Assembly (NCBI GenBank): GCA_003517845.1
Contig: DOZU01000253.1
Location: 1-7,018 of the forward strand
Direction: 5' to 3'
DNA from: Clostridiales bacterium
GTDB taxonomy: Bacteria > Bacillota > Sulfobacillia > UBA995
Length of the DNA: 7,018 nucleotides
Shown here: positions 1 to 6,569 of the stretch, in pieces
Position numbering within the stretch: the first letter of the stretch is position 1
Layout of the letters: every line of letters starts with the position of its first letter
The notes under the pieces: generated by a model
Database searches by the model: none
What the model was told of the DNA's origin: nothing
The model's input: the letters and a program-made list of their open reading frames with translations, nothing else
Made by a program: the position numbers and the translations under genes

Positions 1-1245
1 GCCCGCGCACTCGCCGCGGCGGAAGGCGACGTCCGGGGAAGTCGGGGCCGCCAGCAGGTCGAAGCACTCGAAGGCCGCATGGAAGTCTCGGCTGACCAGG
101 GTCCGGACTTTCTGGGCCTTGAGGTAGTACGCGTCGTAGTAACCGCTGGACAGCGCATAGGTCCCGAGCATGATCCTCCGTTTCACCTCGGGGCCAAAGC
201 CTTCCCCCCGGGTGGCGCAGTATAAGTCGCGCAGCGCATGGTGGCCGCCGGCCCGCCGGCCGTAGCGGATGCCGTCATAGCGAGCCAGGTTGGAGGATGC
301 TTCCGCCGGCGCCAACAAGTAATAAGCGGCGAGACCGTACTCGGTGTGCGGCAGCGAGCACTCTTCCACGGCGGCGCCCAAGCCCGCCAGCACTTCCAGG
401 GCCTCCCGAACCCGATCGCCTACCCCCGGGACCACCCCCGGTCCGAAGTACTCCCGGGGCACGCCAATCCGCAGGCCGCGAACGCCCGCCGCGAGCCGCG
501 CCCGGTAGTCGGGGACCTCGGCCGGCGCCGAAGTGGCGTCCAGAGGATCGCTCCCCGCAATGGCTTGCAGGATGACGGCACAGTCGGCCACGGTGCGAGC
601 GATGGGGCCGATCTGGTCCAGCGATGAGGCGAAGGCAATCAGTCCGTGGCGGGACACCCGCCCGTAGGTAGGTTTCAGCCCCACGACCCCGGTCAGGGCG
701 GCGGGCTGGCGGACCGAACCTCCGGTGTCCGAACCCAGCGCGTACACCACCTCGCCGGCGGCCACGGCGGCGGCGGAGCCGCCGCTGGAACCGCCGGGCA
801 CCCGATCCCCATCCCAGGGATTGGCGGTGGTCCCGAAGGCGGAATTCTCGGTGGAAGACCCCATGGCGAACTCGTCCATATTGGTCTTGCCCACCAGCAC
901 CGCCCCGGCGACCCGCAACCGGGTCCAGGCCGTCGCGTCGTAGGGGGGGGAATAGCCCTCCAGGATACGCGACGCGCAGGTGGTGGCGATGCCGCGGGTG
1001 CACAGATTGTCCTTGAGCGCCATGGGGATCCCGGCCAGGAGCGGCAGTCCTTCGCCTCGCGCCCGGGCCCGGTCGACCGCTGCCGCCTGCGCCAGGGCCG
1101 TCTCGCCGGTGACGGTGATGAAGCAGCCGAGCCCGCTGTCCAGGCGGGCGATCTGCTCGAGCGCCGCCCGCGCCAGTTCTACGGCGCCATACTCCCCGCG
1201 GCCCATGCCCTCCGCCAGCCGGACCGCGCCGTCCGTGAGCCGCAC
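1..1245 (-). CDS. gatA: Glu-tRNA(Gln)/Asp-tRNA(Asn) amidotransferase subunit A, C-terminus cut by window edge
   Basis: GatA hydrolyses glutamine and channels the ammonia to GatB, which amidates Glu-tRNA(Gln) or Asp-tRNA(Asn) in the cytoplasmic GatCAB complex. Reading the minus strand from GTG at 1245 gives 415 residues with no stop before position 1. The family is about 485 residues, so roughly 70 are missing. The amidase signature is complete. The catalytic Lys78 lies in ALKDN, the cis-Ser153 in PGGSSGGS and the nucleophile Ser177 in SDTGGSVRQPA. Their spacings of 75 and 24 residues match the known Lys-Ser-Ser triad of bacterial GatA. Conserved blocks GKTNMDEFAMGSSTENSAFG, GLKPTYGRVSR, FASSLDQIGP and YYDAYYLKAQKVR are also present. 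The start is a choice: GTG at 1254 overlaps the gatC stop (GTGA) but abuts GGAGGA with no spacer, whereas GTG at 1245 has a 9-nt spacer, so I prefer 1245. gatB probably lies beyond position 1. Family assignment is near certain. Confidence 0.97.
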   Translation of the reverse strand, partial: MRLTDGAVRLAEGMGRGEYGAVELARAALEQIARLDSGLGCFITVTGETALAQAAAVDRARARGEGLPLLAGIPMALKDNLCTRGIATTCASRILEGYSPPYDATAWTRLRVAGAVLVGKTNMDEFAMGSSTENSAFGTTANPWDGDRVPGGSSGGSAAAVAAGEVVYALGSDTGGSVRQPAALTGVVGLKPTYGRVSRHGLIAFASSLDQIGPIARTVADCAVILQAIAGSDPLDATSAPAEVPDYRARLAAGVRGLRIGVPREYFGPGVVPGVGDRVREALEVLAGLGAAVEECSLPHTEYGLAAYYLLAPAEASSNLARYDGIRYGRRAGGHHALRDLYCATRGEGFGPEVKRRIMLGTYALSSGYYDAYYLKAQKVRTLVSRDFHAAFECFDLLAAPTSPDVAFRRGECAG

Positions 1246-1250
1246 GGCCC

Positions 1251-1541
1251 TCACTCCTCCACGAACCGGGGGACCATGGGGAACGGTCCCGTCCGACACG
1301 GGACGCTCTCCAGCCATTCCTCGGGTTCGAGAGTCACCCCTGGCTCATCGTCGCGCATGGCGTCCCATGGGGGCAGGACGTGGGTCATCGCGGGCGTGCC
1401 GGTCGTGTCCGCTCGCCCGAGGACTTCCATGTAGTCCAGGATGGCATTCAGGCTGCAGCCCATCGCCGTCAATTCGGACTCATCGAGTGCCAGGCGTGCC
1501 AGTTCGGCCACGCGCAATACCTGCTCTCGGGTGATGCTCAA
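1251..1541 (-). CDS. gatC: Glu-tRNA(Gln)/Asp-tRNA(Asn) amidotransferase subunit C
   Basis: GatC is the small non-catalytic subunit that wraps around the GatA-GatB interface and stabilises the complex. The product is 96 residues, the usual family length. It starts with the typical MSITREQVLRVAELARLAL helix, followed by LNAILDYMEVL, the DTTG turn, the THVLPPWDAMRDDEP segment and a C-terminal VPRFVEE, all in canonical order. The start is TTG at 1541. It overlaps the ligA stop codon as TTGA and is the only start that preserves the conserved MSITRE N-terminus. No clean GGAGG precedes it; a G-run at 1550-1556 is the nearest purine-rich element. The stop TGA at 1253-1251 lies next to gatA. Tight overlaps on both sides suggest coupled translation in an operon. 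Confidence 0.97.
   Translation of the reverse strand: MSITREQVLRVAELARLALDESELTAMGCSLNAILDYMEVLGRADTTGTPAMTHVLPPWDAMRDDEPGVTLEPEEWLESVPCRTGPFPMVPRFVEE
1255..1260 (-). promoter_or_regulatory. Shine-Dalgarno of gatA, inside the gatC 3' end
   Basis: GGAGGA reads on the minus strand from 1260 to 1255, within the last codons of gatC. It leaves 9 nt to the GTG at 1245 and 0 nt to the GTG at 1254. This is the main argument for the 1245 start and fits translational coupling of gatA to gatC. Confidence 0.65.
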
Positions 1542-3571
1542 CCTGCCCGCCCCCCCTCTTGCCCGATCAAGCGGAGGAAGCCAGCTTGATCGAGCACGGT
1601 GACGCCGAGTTCCCGGGCGCGCTCCAGTTTCGACCCGGGCTGTTCCCCCGCCACCAGGTAGTCGGTCTGGCGCGATACCTCCGCCGCCACCCGCCCGCCC
1701 CGCGCTTTCACCGAATCGCTTGCGGCGCGCCGGCTGAGTCCAGGCAGCGTCCCCGTGAAGACGAACTGCTTGCCTTCGAGACCGCTCAGGGGCGCGGGCC
1801 GGGAGGTGCCAGCCCCCACCCCGGCCGCTCGCAGCCCCTCGATGACCCGGCGACCGGCAGGTTCCCGAAGGAAGGCCGCGACCGAGCCGGCGATCTCCGG
1901 ACCCACCCCAGGTATGGCCTCCAGTTGGACTTCCGTGGCGCCGAGCAGTTGGTCGAGGTCGGAGAAGTGGTCCGCCAGCAAGGTCGCCACCTGTTCGCCG
2001 ACGTGGCGGATGCCGAGCGCGTACACGAGCCGGTGCAAGGGGCGCTCCCTGGTCCGCTCAATCGCCCGCAAGAGATTGGCGGCGGACCTGGGGCCGAGCC
2101 GGGGCAGCCCGGCCAGGCGATCGGCGGACAAGGCATAGAGGTCGGCCACATCGCCGATCAGCCCCGCCTGGAACAACTGGGCAACGACGGCGGGCCCGAG
2201 GCCCCGGATGTCCATGGCGCCGCGGGAAGCGAAGTGGATTACCGCCTGCTGGCGCTGTGCCGGACAGCCCAGGGCGTTCGGGCAGCGGCGGGCGACCTCG
2301 CCCTCCAGGCGTACGGTCGGAGTACCGCAGGCCGGACAGGTCGCCGGCAAGATGGTCGGCCCCGCGGCTTCCGGCCTCCGCTCCCCGACCACCTCCACTA
2401 CCTCGGGGATGACGCCCCCGGCCTTGCGCACCAAGACGGTGTCGCCTACCCGCACGTCCTTCTCGCGCAAGACGTCTTCATTGTGCAGGGTGGCGCGGCT
2501 CACGGTGGAACCGGCCAACTGGACCGGCTGGAGATTGGCCACCGGCGTCAAGACCCCCGTGCGGCCGACCTGCACCTCAATCCCGAGCACCACCGTAAGC
2601 CGAGCATCAGCGGCAAACTTGAAGGCAATCGCCCAGCGGGGGCTGCGCGCCCGGTAGCCGAGTTGCCGCCGAGCCTCCCGTCTGTCCACCTTCACTACCA
2701 CCCCATCGACATCATAGGGCAGGTCCCGGTACCGTGAGGACCATTCCCGGCAATAATCCAGAACTCCCTCCACATCGGGGCACTGCTGAAAGTGGGGATT
2801 GACCCGGAATCCCCACTCGCCGAGCAACCCCAGTACCTCGTGCTGGTAGTCGACCTCCGCTCCTTCCGCCTCCAGCAGATCGTAGATGAAACTCCCGAGC
2901 CGGCGGGCGGCGGTCACCCGGTGGTCCAGTTGCCGGACGGAACCGGCCGCCGCGTTCCGAGGGTTGGCGAAGGCGGGTTCGCCGGCCGCCTCCCGTTCCT
3001 CGTTGAGCTGGAGGAAGGCCTCACGGGACATGTAGACTTCGCCGCGCACCGCCAGCCGGGAGGGCGCCGCCCCACGCAGGCGCAGGGGGATGCTGCGCAC
3101 GGTGCGGAGGTTGCCGGTGACATCCTCCCCGACCTCGCCGTCGCCGCGGGTGGCTCCCTGGACCAGCACCCCCTCCTCGTAGGTCAATACCACGGACAGC
3201 CCGTCGATCTTCAGCTCCGCGGTATACGCGGCCGGCCCGGTCCCGAGGAGCGAGCGCAGTCTCCGGTCGAAGTCCTTGAGTTCTTCGGGAGTGGTCGCGT
3301 TGTCCAGACCCAGGATGGGGACGGGGTGGCGGACTTGCTGGAAACCCTCGGCGGGAGCGCCGCCTACGCGCCGGGTCGGCGAATCCGGCGTGACCAGGTC
3401 GGGGAAGCGGGCCTCGAGCCGCACCAGCGATGCCAGCAGCCGGTCATATCCCTCGTCGGAGATGGCCGGGCGGTCCAGAACATGGTACAAATAATCGTGA
3501 TGGCGAATCTCGGCGGCGAGGCGGCGGATCGTCTCGGCCGCCGCCCGCCGCTCCATGATCGCCGTGCCCAT
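1538..3571 (-). CDS. ligA: NAD+-dependent DNA ligase
   Basis: LigA seals nicks in duplex DNA using NAD+ in replication (Okazaki fragment joining) and repair. The product is 677 residues, typical for the family. Domain Ia, which binds the NMN part of NAD+, covers about residues 8-70 (HHDYLYHVLDRPAISDEGYD, then SPTRRVGG). The adenylation domain carries AELKIDG with catalytic Lys121, then TRGDGEVGEDVTGN, FANPRNAAAGS, DVDGVVVKVD and WAIAFKF near 313-319. The OB fold follows (VGRTGVLTPVA, TLHNED). A four-cysteine zinc finger is at C412, C415, C430 and C436. Helix-hairpin-helix repeats span about 450-565 (GLGP, GLPRLGP, IPGVGP), and a BRCT domain spans about 597-673. The ATG at 3571 shares one base with the preceding stop (TGATG) and has GGGGGA 6 nt upstream. 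An in-frame ATG at 3556 (MERRAAAE) is the alternative. No key residue is missing. Confidence 0.98.
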   Translation of the reverse strand: MGTAIMERRAAAETIRRLAAEIRHHDYLYHVLDRPAISDEGYDRLLASLVRLEARFPDLVTPDSPTRRVGGAPAEGFQQVRHPVPILGLDNATTPEELKDFDRRLRSLLGTGPAAYTAELKIDGLSVVLTYEEGVLVQGATRGDGEVGEDVTGNLRTVRSIPLRLRGAAPSRLAVRGEVYMSREAFLQLNEEREAAGEPAFANPRNAAAGSVRQLDHRVTAARRLGSFIYDLLEAEGAEVDYQHEVLGLLGEWGFRVNPHFQQCPDVEGVLDYCREWSSRYRDLPYDVDGVVVKVDRREARRQLGYRARSPRWAIAFKFAADARLTVVLGIEVQVGRTGVLTPVANLQPVQLAGSTVSRATLHNEDVLREKDVRVGDTVLVRKAGGVIPEVVEVVGERRPEAAGPTILPATCPACGTPTVRLEGEVARRCPNALGCPAQRQQAVIHFASRGAMDIRGLGPAVVAQLFQAGLIGDVADLYALSADRLAGLPRLGPRSAANLLRAIERTRERPLHRLVYALGIRHVGEQVATLLADHFSDLDQLLGATEVQLEAIPGVGPEIAGSVAAFLREPAGRRVIEGLRAAGVGAGTSRPAPLSGLEGKQFVFTGTLPGLSRRAASDSVKARGGRVAAEVSRQTDYLVAGEQPGSKLERARELGVTVLDQAGFLRLIGQEGGRAG
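1550..1556 (-). promoter_or_regulatory. G7 tract acting as weak Shine-Dalgarno for gatC
   Basis: Seven consecutive G on the minus strand sit in the last codons of ligA and end 8 nt before the TTG start of gatC. They form the only plausible anti-SD pairing region here, together with the preceding GA at 1558-1557. Its weakness suggests gatC depends on ribosomes finishing ligA and re-initiating at the TTGA overlap. This is inference from spacing only. Confidence 0.4.
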
Positions 3572-4335
3572 CAAGCATCCCCCGTCCCGCGGCGGGCCAG
3601 GGTGGCGGCCAGGAACCCTACCAGCATGGCCGCCCCTTCCGCCCAGGTGAGACCGGCACCGCCCGGCCAAAGGACGGGCAGGGCACCGGCCATCATCCCG
3701 CCGAGCAGGGCCATGGCGCCATGGGGCCGTTCGCCCAGCAGCCGGAGCATCCCCCGGGACAGGACGAACAACCCGAGGACGCCTCCGCCCCCGAAGGCCG
3801 CGAGGGTCAACCAGTCAAACTGGTTCAGCGCGTTCACCACGTGCTGATACTGGCCCAGGGCGATCAGGATGGTCCCTCCGGACACGCCGGGCAATACCAT
3901 GACGGCGCTGGCCACTGCGCCTCCCAGGAACAGGCCGGCGGGAGTGGGGCCCACTTGGACCAGGCCCATCGCCCGGCCGAGACCCAGCGTGATCAGGACG
4001 CCGGCGGCGGCCGGCGCGATCCGGCGCAGGGCCGGCGGCCCGGCGCGGCGGGCGATGGCGGGGATGGCGCCTGCCACCAGGCCGAACAGGAATCCGCTCA
4101 GCGGGCCGGGAACATGCGCGAGCAGATAACCGACGCCGCGGGCTCCCGCCAGCACGCCCAGCCCCACGCCGCCGAGCAGCCAAGCTTCGCGCCGCCAGGC
4201 GGCCGGGCGGATGGCCTGAAGGAACTCCTGATACCTGCCCAGGATCAGGGCGGCCGTGCCGCCGCTTACCCCCGGCAACGCTATGGCTACCCCAATCCAT
4301 AGGCCGCGCAGAGCCTGGATCAACTCAGCCTTCAC
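3571..4335 (-). CDS. DUF368 membrane protein, probable undecaprenyl-phosphate translocase (PopT-like)
   Basis: This is a 254-residue, very hydrophobic integral membrane protein of the DUF368 family. Some members (PopT) have been shown to return undecaprenyl phosphate (C55-P) to the cytoplasmic face for reuse in peptidoglycan and other envelope polymer synthesis. That role here is transferred from the family. The family hallmark is clear: LPGVSGGT occurs at residues 20-27 and again at 148-155. Each copy is followed by a similar helix (ALILGRYQEFLQAI and ILIALGQYQHVVNAL), which indicates two related halves. Further hydrophobic segments lie at about 52-73, 80-95, 108-125, 133-147, 177-195, 205-223 and 230-246. 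It starts at GTG 4335 with GGAGG 7 nt upstream, 15 nt after pcrA, and its TGA overlaps the ligA ATG. Its place between a helicase and a ligase gene is unexpected by function, though the reading frame and spacing look native. Confidence 0.93.
   Translation of the reverse strand: MKAELIQALRGLWIGVAIALPGVSGGTAALILGRYQEFLQAIRPAAWRREAWLLGGVGLGVLAGARGVGYLLAHVPGPLSGFLFGLVAGAIPAIARRAGPPALRRIAPAAAGVLITLGLGRAMGLVQVGPTPAGLFLGGAVASAVMVLPGVSGGTILIALGQYQHVVNALNQFDWLTLAAFGGGGVLGLFVLSRGMLRLLGERPHGAMALLGGMMAGALPVLWPGGAGLTWAEGAAMLVGFLAATLARRGTGDA
3578..3583 (-). promoter_or_regulatory. Shine-Dalgarno of ligA, inside the DUF368 gene 3' end
   Basis: GGGGGA on the minus strand lies 6 nt before ATG at 3571, within the last codons of the DUF368 gene. 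It supports 3571 over the in-frame ATG at 3556, which has no comparable purine block in front of it. Confidence 0.5.
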
Positions 4336-4342
4336 CAGCCTG

Positions 4343-4347
4343 CCTCC
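4343..4347 (-). promoter_or_regulatory. Shine-Dalgarno of the DUF368 gene
   Basis: A perfect GGAGG on the minus strand lies in the 15-nt gap after the pcrA stop, 7 nt before the GTG at 4335. It fixes that start and shows the gene has its own ribosome binding site rather than relying only on coupling. Confidence 0.8.
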
Positions 4348-4350
4348 ATC

Positions 4351-6531
4351 TCATGCTCGGCGCAACCGGGCATAGCTCGCCAGCACGGTCTTCAAGCCCA
4401 CGCCGGCGAAAGCCAGCTTCAACTCCTGGTCGCCTTCGACCTCCCGGCAGATCACCACCGTACCCAACCCCCAACGGGGGTGGATGACCCTGTCGCCGGC
4501 CTGGAAGTCTTCGGCCGGGCCGTCCGCCGCCGCCGGTTCGGCGAGCCGGCGCCAACCCGACTGTTCCCTCACCGCCGCCAAAGACGAGGCCGCCTCCTCG
4601 CGTTCGAGCAGGTGGGGTGGCAGTTCGGCGAGGAAGCGCGAGGGCGCCATGGCCGTCGGCCGGCCAAAACGGGTTCGCGTCCGGGCGTAGCTGAGGCGCA
4701 GTTCATCCTGGGCCCGGGTGAGTCCGACATACAAGAGTCTGCGCTCTTCTTCCAGCTTGATGTGATCATCAAGGGAGCGAATATGAGGGAAAATACCATC
4801 CTCCAGCCCGACGATGAACACGGTGGGGAATTCGAGCCCCTTGGCATTGTGGGCGGTCATGAGCGCGACGCCACCCGCCCCGCCCTCCAGGCCGTCCACG
4901 TCGGCCACCAGGGCCGTCAGCCCCAGAAAAGCGTCGAGCGAGGGGTCGTCGCTATCCCGGGCGAAGCTCTCGGCTAGCGAGGCGAGTTCGTCGAGGTTCT
5001 CCAGGCGGCCGGCCGCCTCCTCGGTCGCTTGGCCGTTCAGCCATGCCGCGTACCCGCTGTCCTCGACCGTCCGCTGGACCAGGGCGGCGAGCGGCAGCGC
5101 GTCAACCAGTCCGCGCAAGGTGGACAGCAGCTGATGGAACTCCTGCAGCGCCCCCGCCATCCGCGCCGGCAGCCCGTCCCGGCACTCCTCCAGCCCGCAG
5201 GCCCGGGTCAGCGGCATCCCGGAGGCCCGTAGTCGCGCCAGCGTGGCCGGCCCTATCCCGCGTGAAGGCACGTTCAGGACTCGCTCGGCGGCGAGGTCGT
5301 CGGCGGGGTTGACTAGCAGCCGCAGGTAAGCCAGGATGTCTTTCACCTCGCGCCGCTCGTAGAACCTTACACCGCCGATGAGTTGGTAGGCGACGCCGGA
5401 CCGCATCAGTTCCTCTTCGAACACCCGGGACTGCGCATGAGTGCGGTATAACACGGCGAACGACCCGGGTTCCCTTCCCGCCCTGAGCCCGGCGACTATA
5501 TGCCGCACCACCCCGGCGGCCTCGTCTCGCTCGTCCGGGGCCACCCTGAGGTGGGGCAGCGCCCCATCCGGCCGCTCGGTCCAGAGCACCTTGGGGAGAC
5601 GCTGGACGTTGTGGGTGATGAGGGCATTGGCGAGTTCGAGTACCCAACGGGTAGACCGGTAGTTCTGCTCCAGCCGGATGATCCGCGCATCGGGGTAGTC
5701 TCGCTGAAACTCGAGGATGTTGCGGATGTCGGCATTCCGCCAGCCGTAGATGCTCTGGTCGTTGTCGCCGACGGCGAACAGCTCGCGATGCTGAGCCGTA
5801 ATCAGGTTGACCAGGACGTACTGAGCATGGTTGGTGTCCTGGTATTCGTCCACCAGCACTTGACGGAAGCGGTCCCGGTAGGCGTCGAGGACACCCGGCT
5901 GTTCGTGGAACAGGCGCACCGTCAAGGCCAGCAGGTCGTCGAAGTCGAGGGCATTGGCCGCCCGCAGGCGCTCGGCGTAACGGCGGTAGAACACGGCCAC
6001 GCGCTCACCCTGGTAATCGCGGGCTGTCTCCCAGGCTCTATCCGGATCGAGCAACTCGCTCTTGGCCCGGCTCACGGCGGCGACCATCGCCGCCGGCGGA
6101 TAGCGCCGTTCATCCCAGCCCAACTCCTCCAGACACCGCCGGGCCAGCGTCAACTGGTCCTCGGCATCATAGATGCTGAACTCCCGGGAGAAACCGAGGT
6201 GCGGCGCCTCCCGGCGCAGGATGCGCGCGCAGGCCGCGTGAAACGTCGCCACCCACATCGGCGACGATGCCGTGCCTATCAGGGTGCGCAACCGATCGCG
6301 CATTTCCCCCGCGGCCTTGTTGGTGAAAGTGATGGCCAGGATCTGTTCCGGACGAGACTGTTTCGAGGCGATCAGGTAGGCGGCCCGGCAGGTGAGGGTT
6401 CGAGTCTTGCCGCTCCCCGCCCCGGCCAGCACCAGAAGCGGCCCCCGGAGATGGAGGACCGCTTCCCGCTGAGCGGGGTTCAAGGCAGCGACCAGCGCCT
6501 CAGAATCCAGGTGGCGGCAACGGGCAGACAA
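4351..6531 (-). CDS. pcrA: ATP-dependent DNA helicase, PcrA/UvrD type
   Basis: This superfamily 1A 3'-5' helicase acts in nucleotide excision repair, removal of recombinase filaments, rolling-circle replication and replication-transcription conflicts. The product is 726 residues, as usual for PcrA. Motifs run in order: Q motif LNPAQ 17-21, Walker A AGAGSGKT 36-43 (Lys42), Ia TFTNKAAGEM 68-77, Walker B VLVDEYQDTN 225-234, III GDNDQSIYGWRNAD 255-268, IV LEQNYRST 287-294, V MTAHNAKGLEF 558-568, and VI RRLLYVGLTRAQDEL 597-611. The C-terminal stretch, about 677-724 (GDRVIHPRWGLGTVV ... LKLAFAGVGLKTV), is the Tudor-like domain that contacts RNA polymerase in PcrA/UvrD. The start is TTG at 6531 with AAGGAGG 9 nt upstream. 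It lies 38 nt after the histidine kinase stop and is probably the first gene of the pcrA-DUF368-ligA-gatCA operon. UvrD versus PcrA is only naming; context favours PcrA. Confidence 0.97.
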   Translation of the reverse strand: MSARCRHLDSEALVAALNPAQREAVLHLRGPLLVLAGAGSGKTRTLTCRAAYLIASKQSRPEQILAITFTNKAAGEMRDRLRTLIGTASSPMWVATFHAACARILRREAPHLGFSREFSIYDAEDQLTLARRCLEELGWDERRYPPAAMVAAVSRAKSELLDPDRAWETARDYQGERVAVFYRRYAERLRAANALDFDDLLALTVRLFHEQPGVLDAYRDRFRQVLVDEYQDTNHAQYVLVNLITAQHRELFAVGDNDQSIYGWRNADIRNILEFQRDYPDARIIRLEQNYRSTRWVLELANALITHNVQRLPKVLWTERPDGALPHLRVAPDERDEAAGVVRHIVAGLRAGREPGSFAVLYRTHAQSRVFEEELMRSGVAYQLIGGVRFYERREVKDILAYLRLLVNPADDLAAERVLNVPSRGIGPATLARLRASGMPLTRACGLEECRDGLPARMAGALQEFHQLLSTLRGLVDALPLAALVQRTVEDSGYAAWLNGQATEEAAGRLENLDELASLAESFARDSDDPSLDAFLGLTALVADVDGLEGGAGGVALMTAHNAKGLEFPTVFIVGLEDGIFPHIRSLDDHIKLEEERRLLYVGLTRAQDELRLSYARTRTRFGRPTAMAPSRFLAELPPHLLEREEAASSLAAVREQSGWRRLAEPAAADGPAEDFQAGDRVIHPRWGLGTVVICREVEGDQELKLAFAGVGLKTVLASYARLRRA

Positions 6532-6569
6532 AGGGATAGGCCTCCTTCGCCCGTGAACGACGATGGGTT
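6532..6569 (-). other. 38-nt spacer between histidine kinase and pcrA
   Basis: This is the longest non-coding stretch in the window. It contains the pcrA Shine-Dalgarno. I see no GC-rich hairpin followed by T residues, and no convincing -35/-10 pair. Read-through from the kinase gene into pcrA is therefore possible, though a promoter inside the kinase 3' end cannot be excluded by eye. Confidence 0.6.
6541..6547 (-). promoter_or_regulatory. Strong Shine-Dalgarno of pcrA
   Basis: AAGGAGG on the minus strand ends 9 nt before TTG at 6531. It is the best ribosome binding site in the window. It decides the start, because no ATG or GTG lies nearby in frame before the conserved LNPAQ motif. Confidence 0.82.

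Noticed and set aside
275..1003. Minus-strand open frame of 242 codons within gatA
   Set aside because: It is another frame of the same strand as GatA; the true frame carries the Lys-Ser-Ser triad, and this one is Arg/Gly-rich without a domain.
1559..2737. Plus-strand open frame of 392 codons opposite ligA
   Set aside because: It is an antisense shadow of the LigA coding frame, rich in Gly, Arg, Pro and Gln, with no domain or convincing ribosome binding site.
3572..3670. Upstream extension of ligA by 33 codons
   Set aside because: It would overlap the DUF368 gene deeply, has a low-complexity Gly/Arg/Pro sequence unlike LigA N-termini, and ATG 3571 has a suitable purine block.
2792..3847. 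Plus-strand open frame of 351 codons opposite ligA and the DUF368 gene
   Set aside because: It crosses the ligA/DUF368 junction antisense and is explained by GC-driven codon bias in those genes.
4828..4860. Ala and Asn in PcrA motif V (MTAHNAKG) instead of the more common MTLHSAKG
   Set aside because: The functional residues His, Lys-Gly and Glu are kept, and such substitutions occur among SF1A helicases, so loss of activity is not indicated.
6532..6569. Possible terminator or promoter before pcrA
   Set aside because: Only a 3-bp complementarity (TTC/GAA) was visible, with no T tract. A TAGAAC resembling a -10 box has no matching -35 element.
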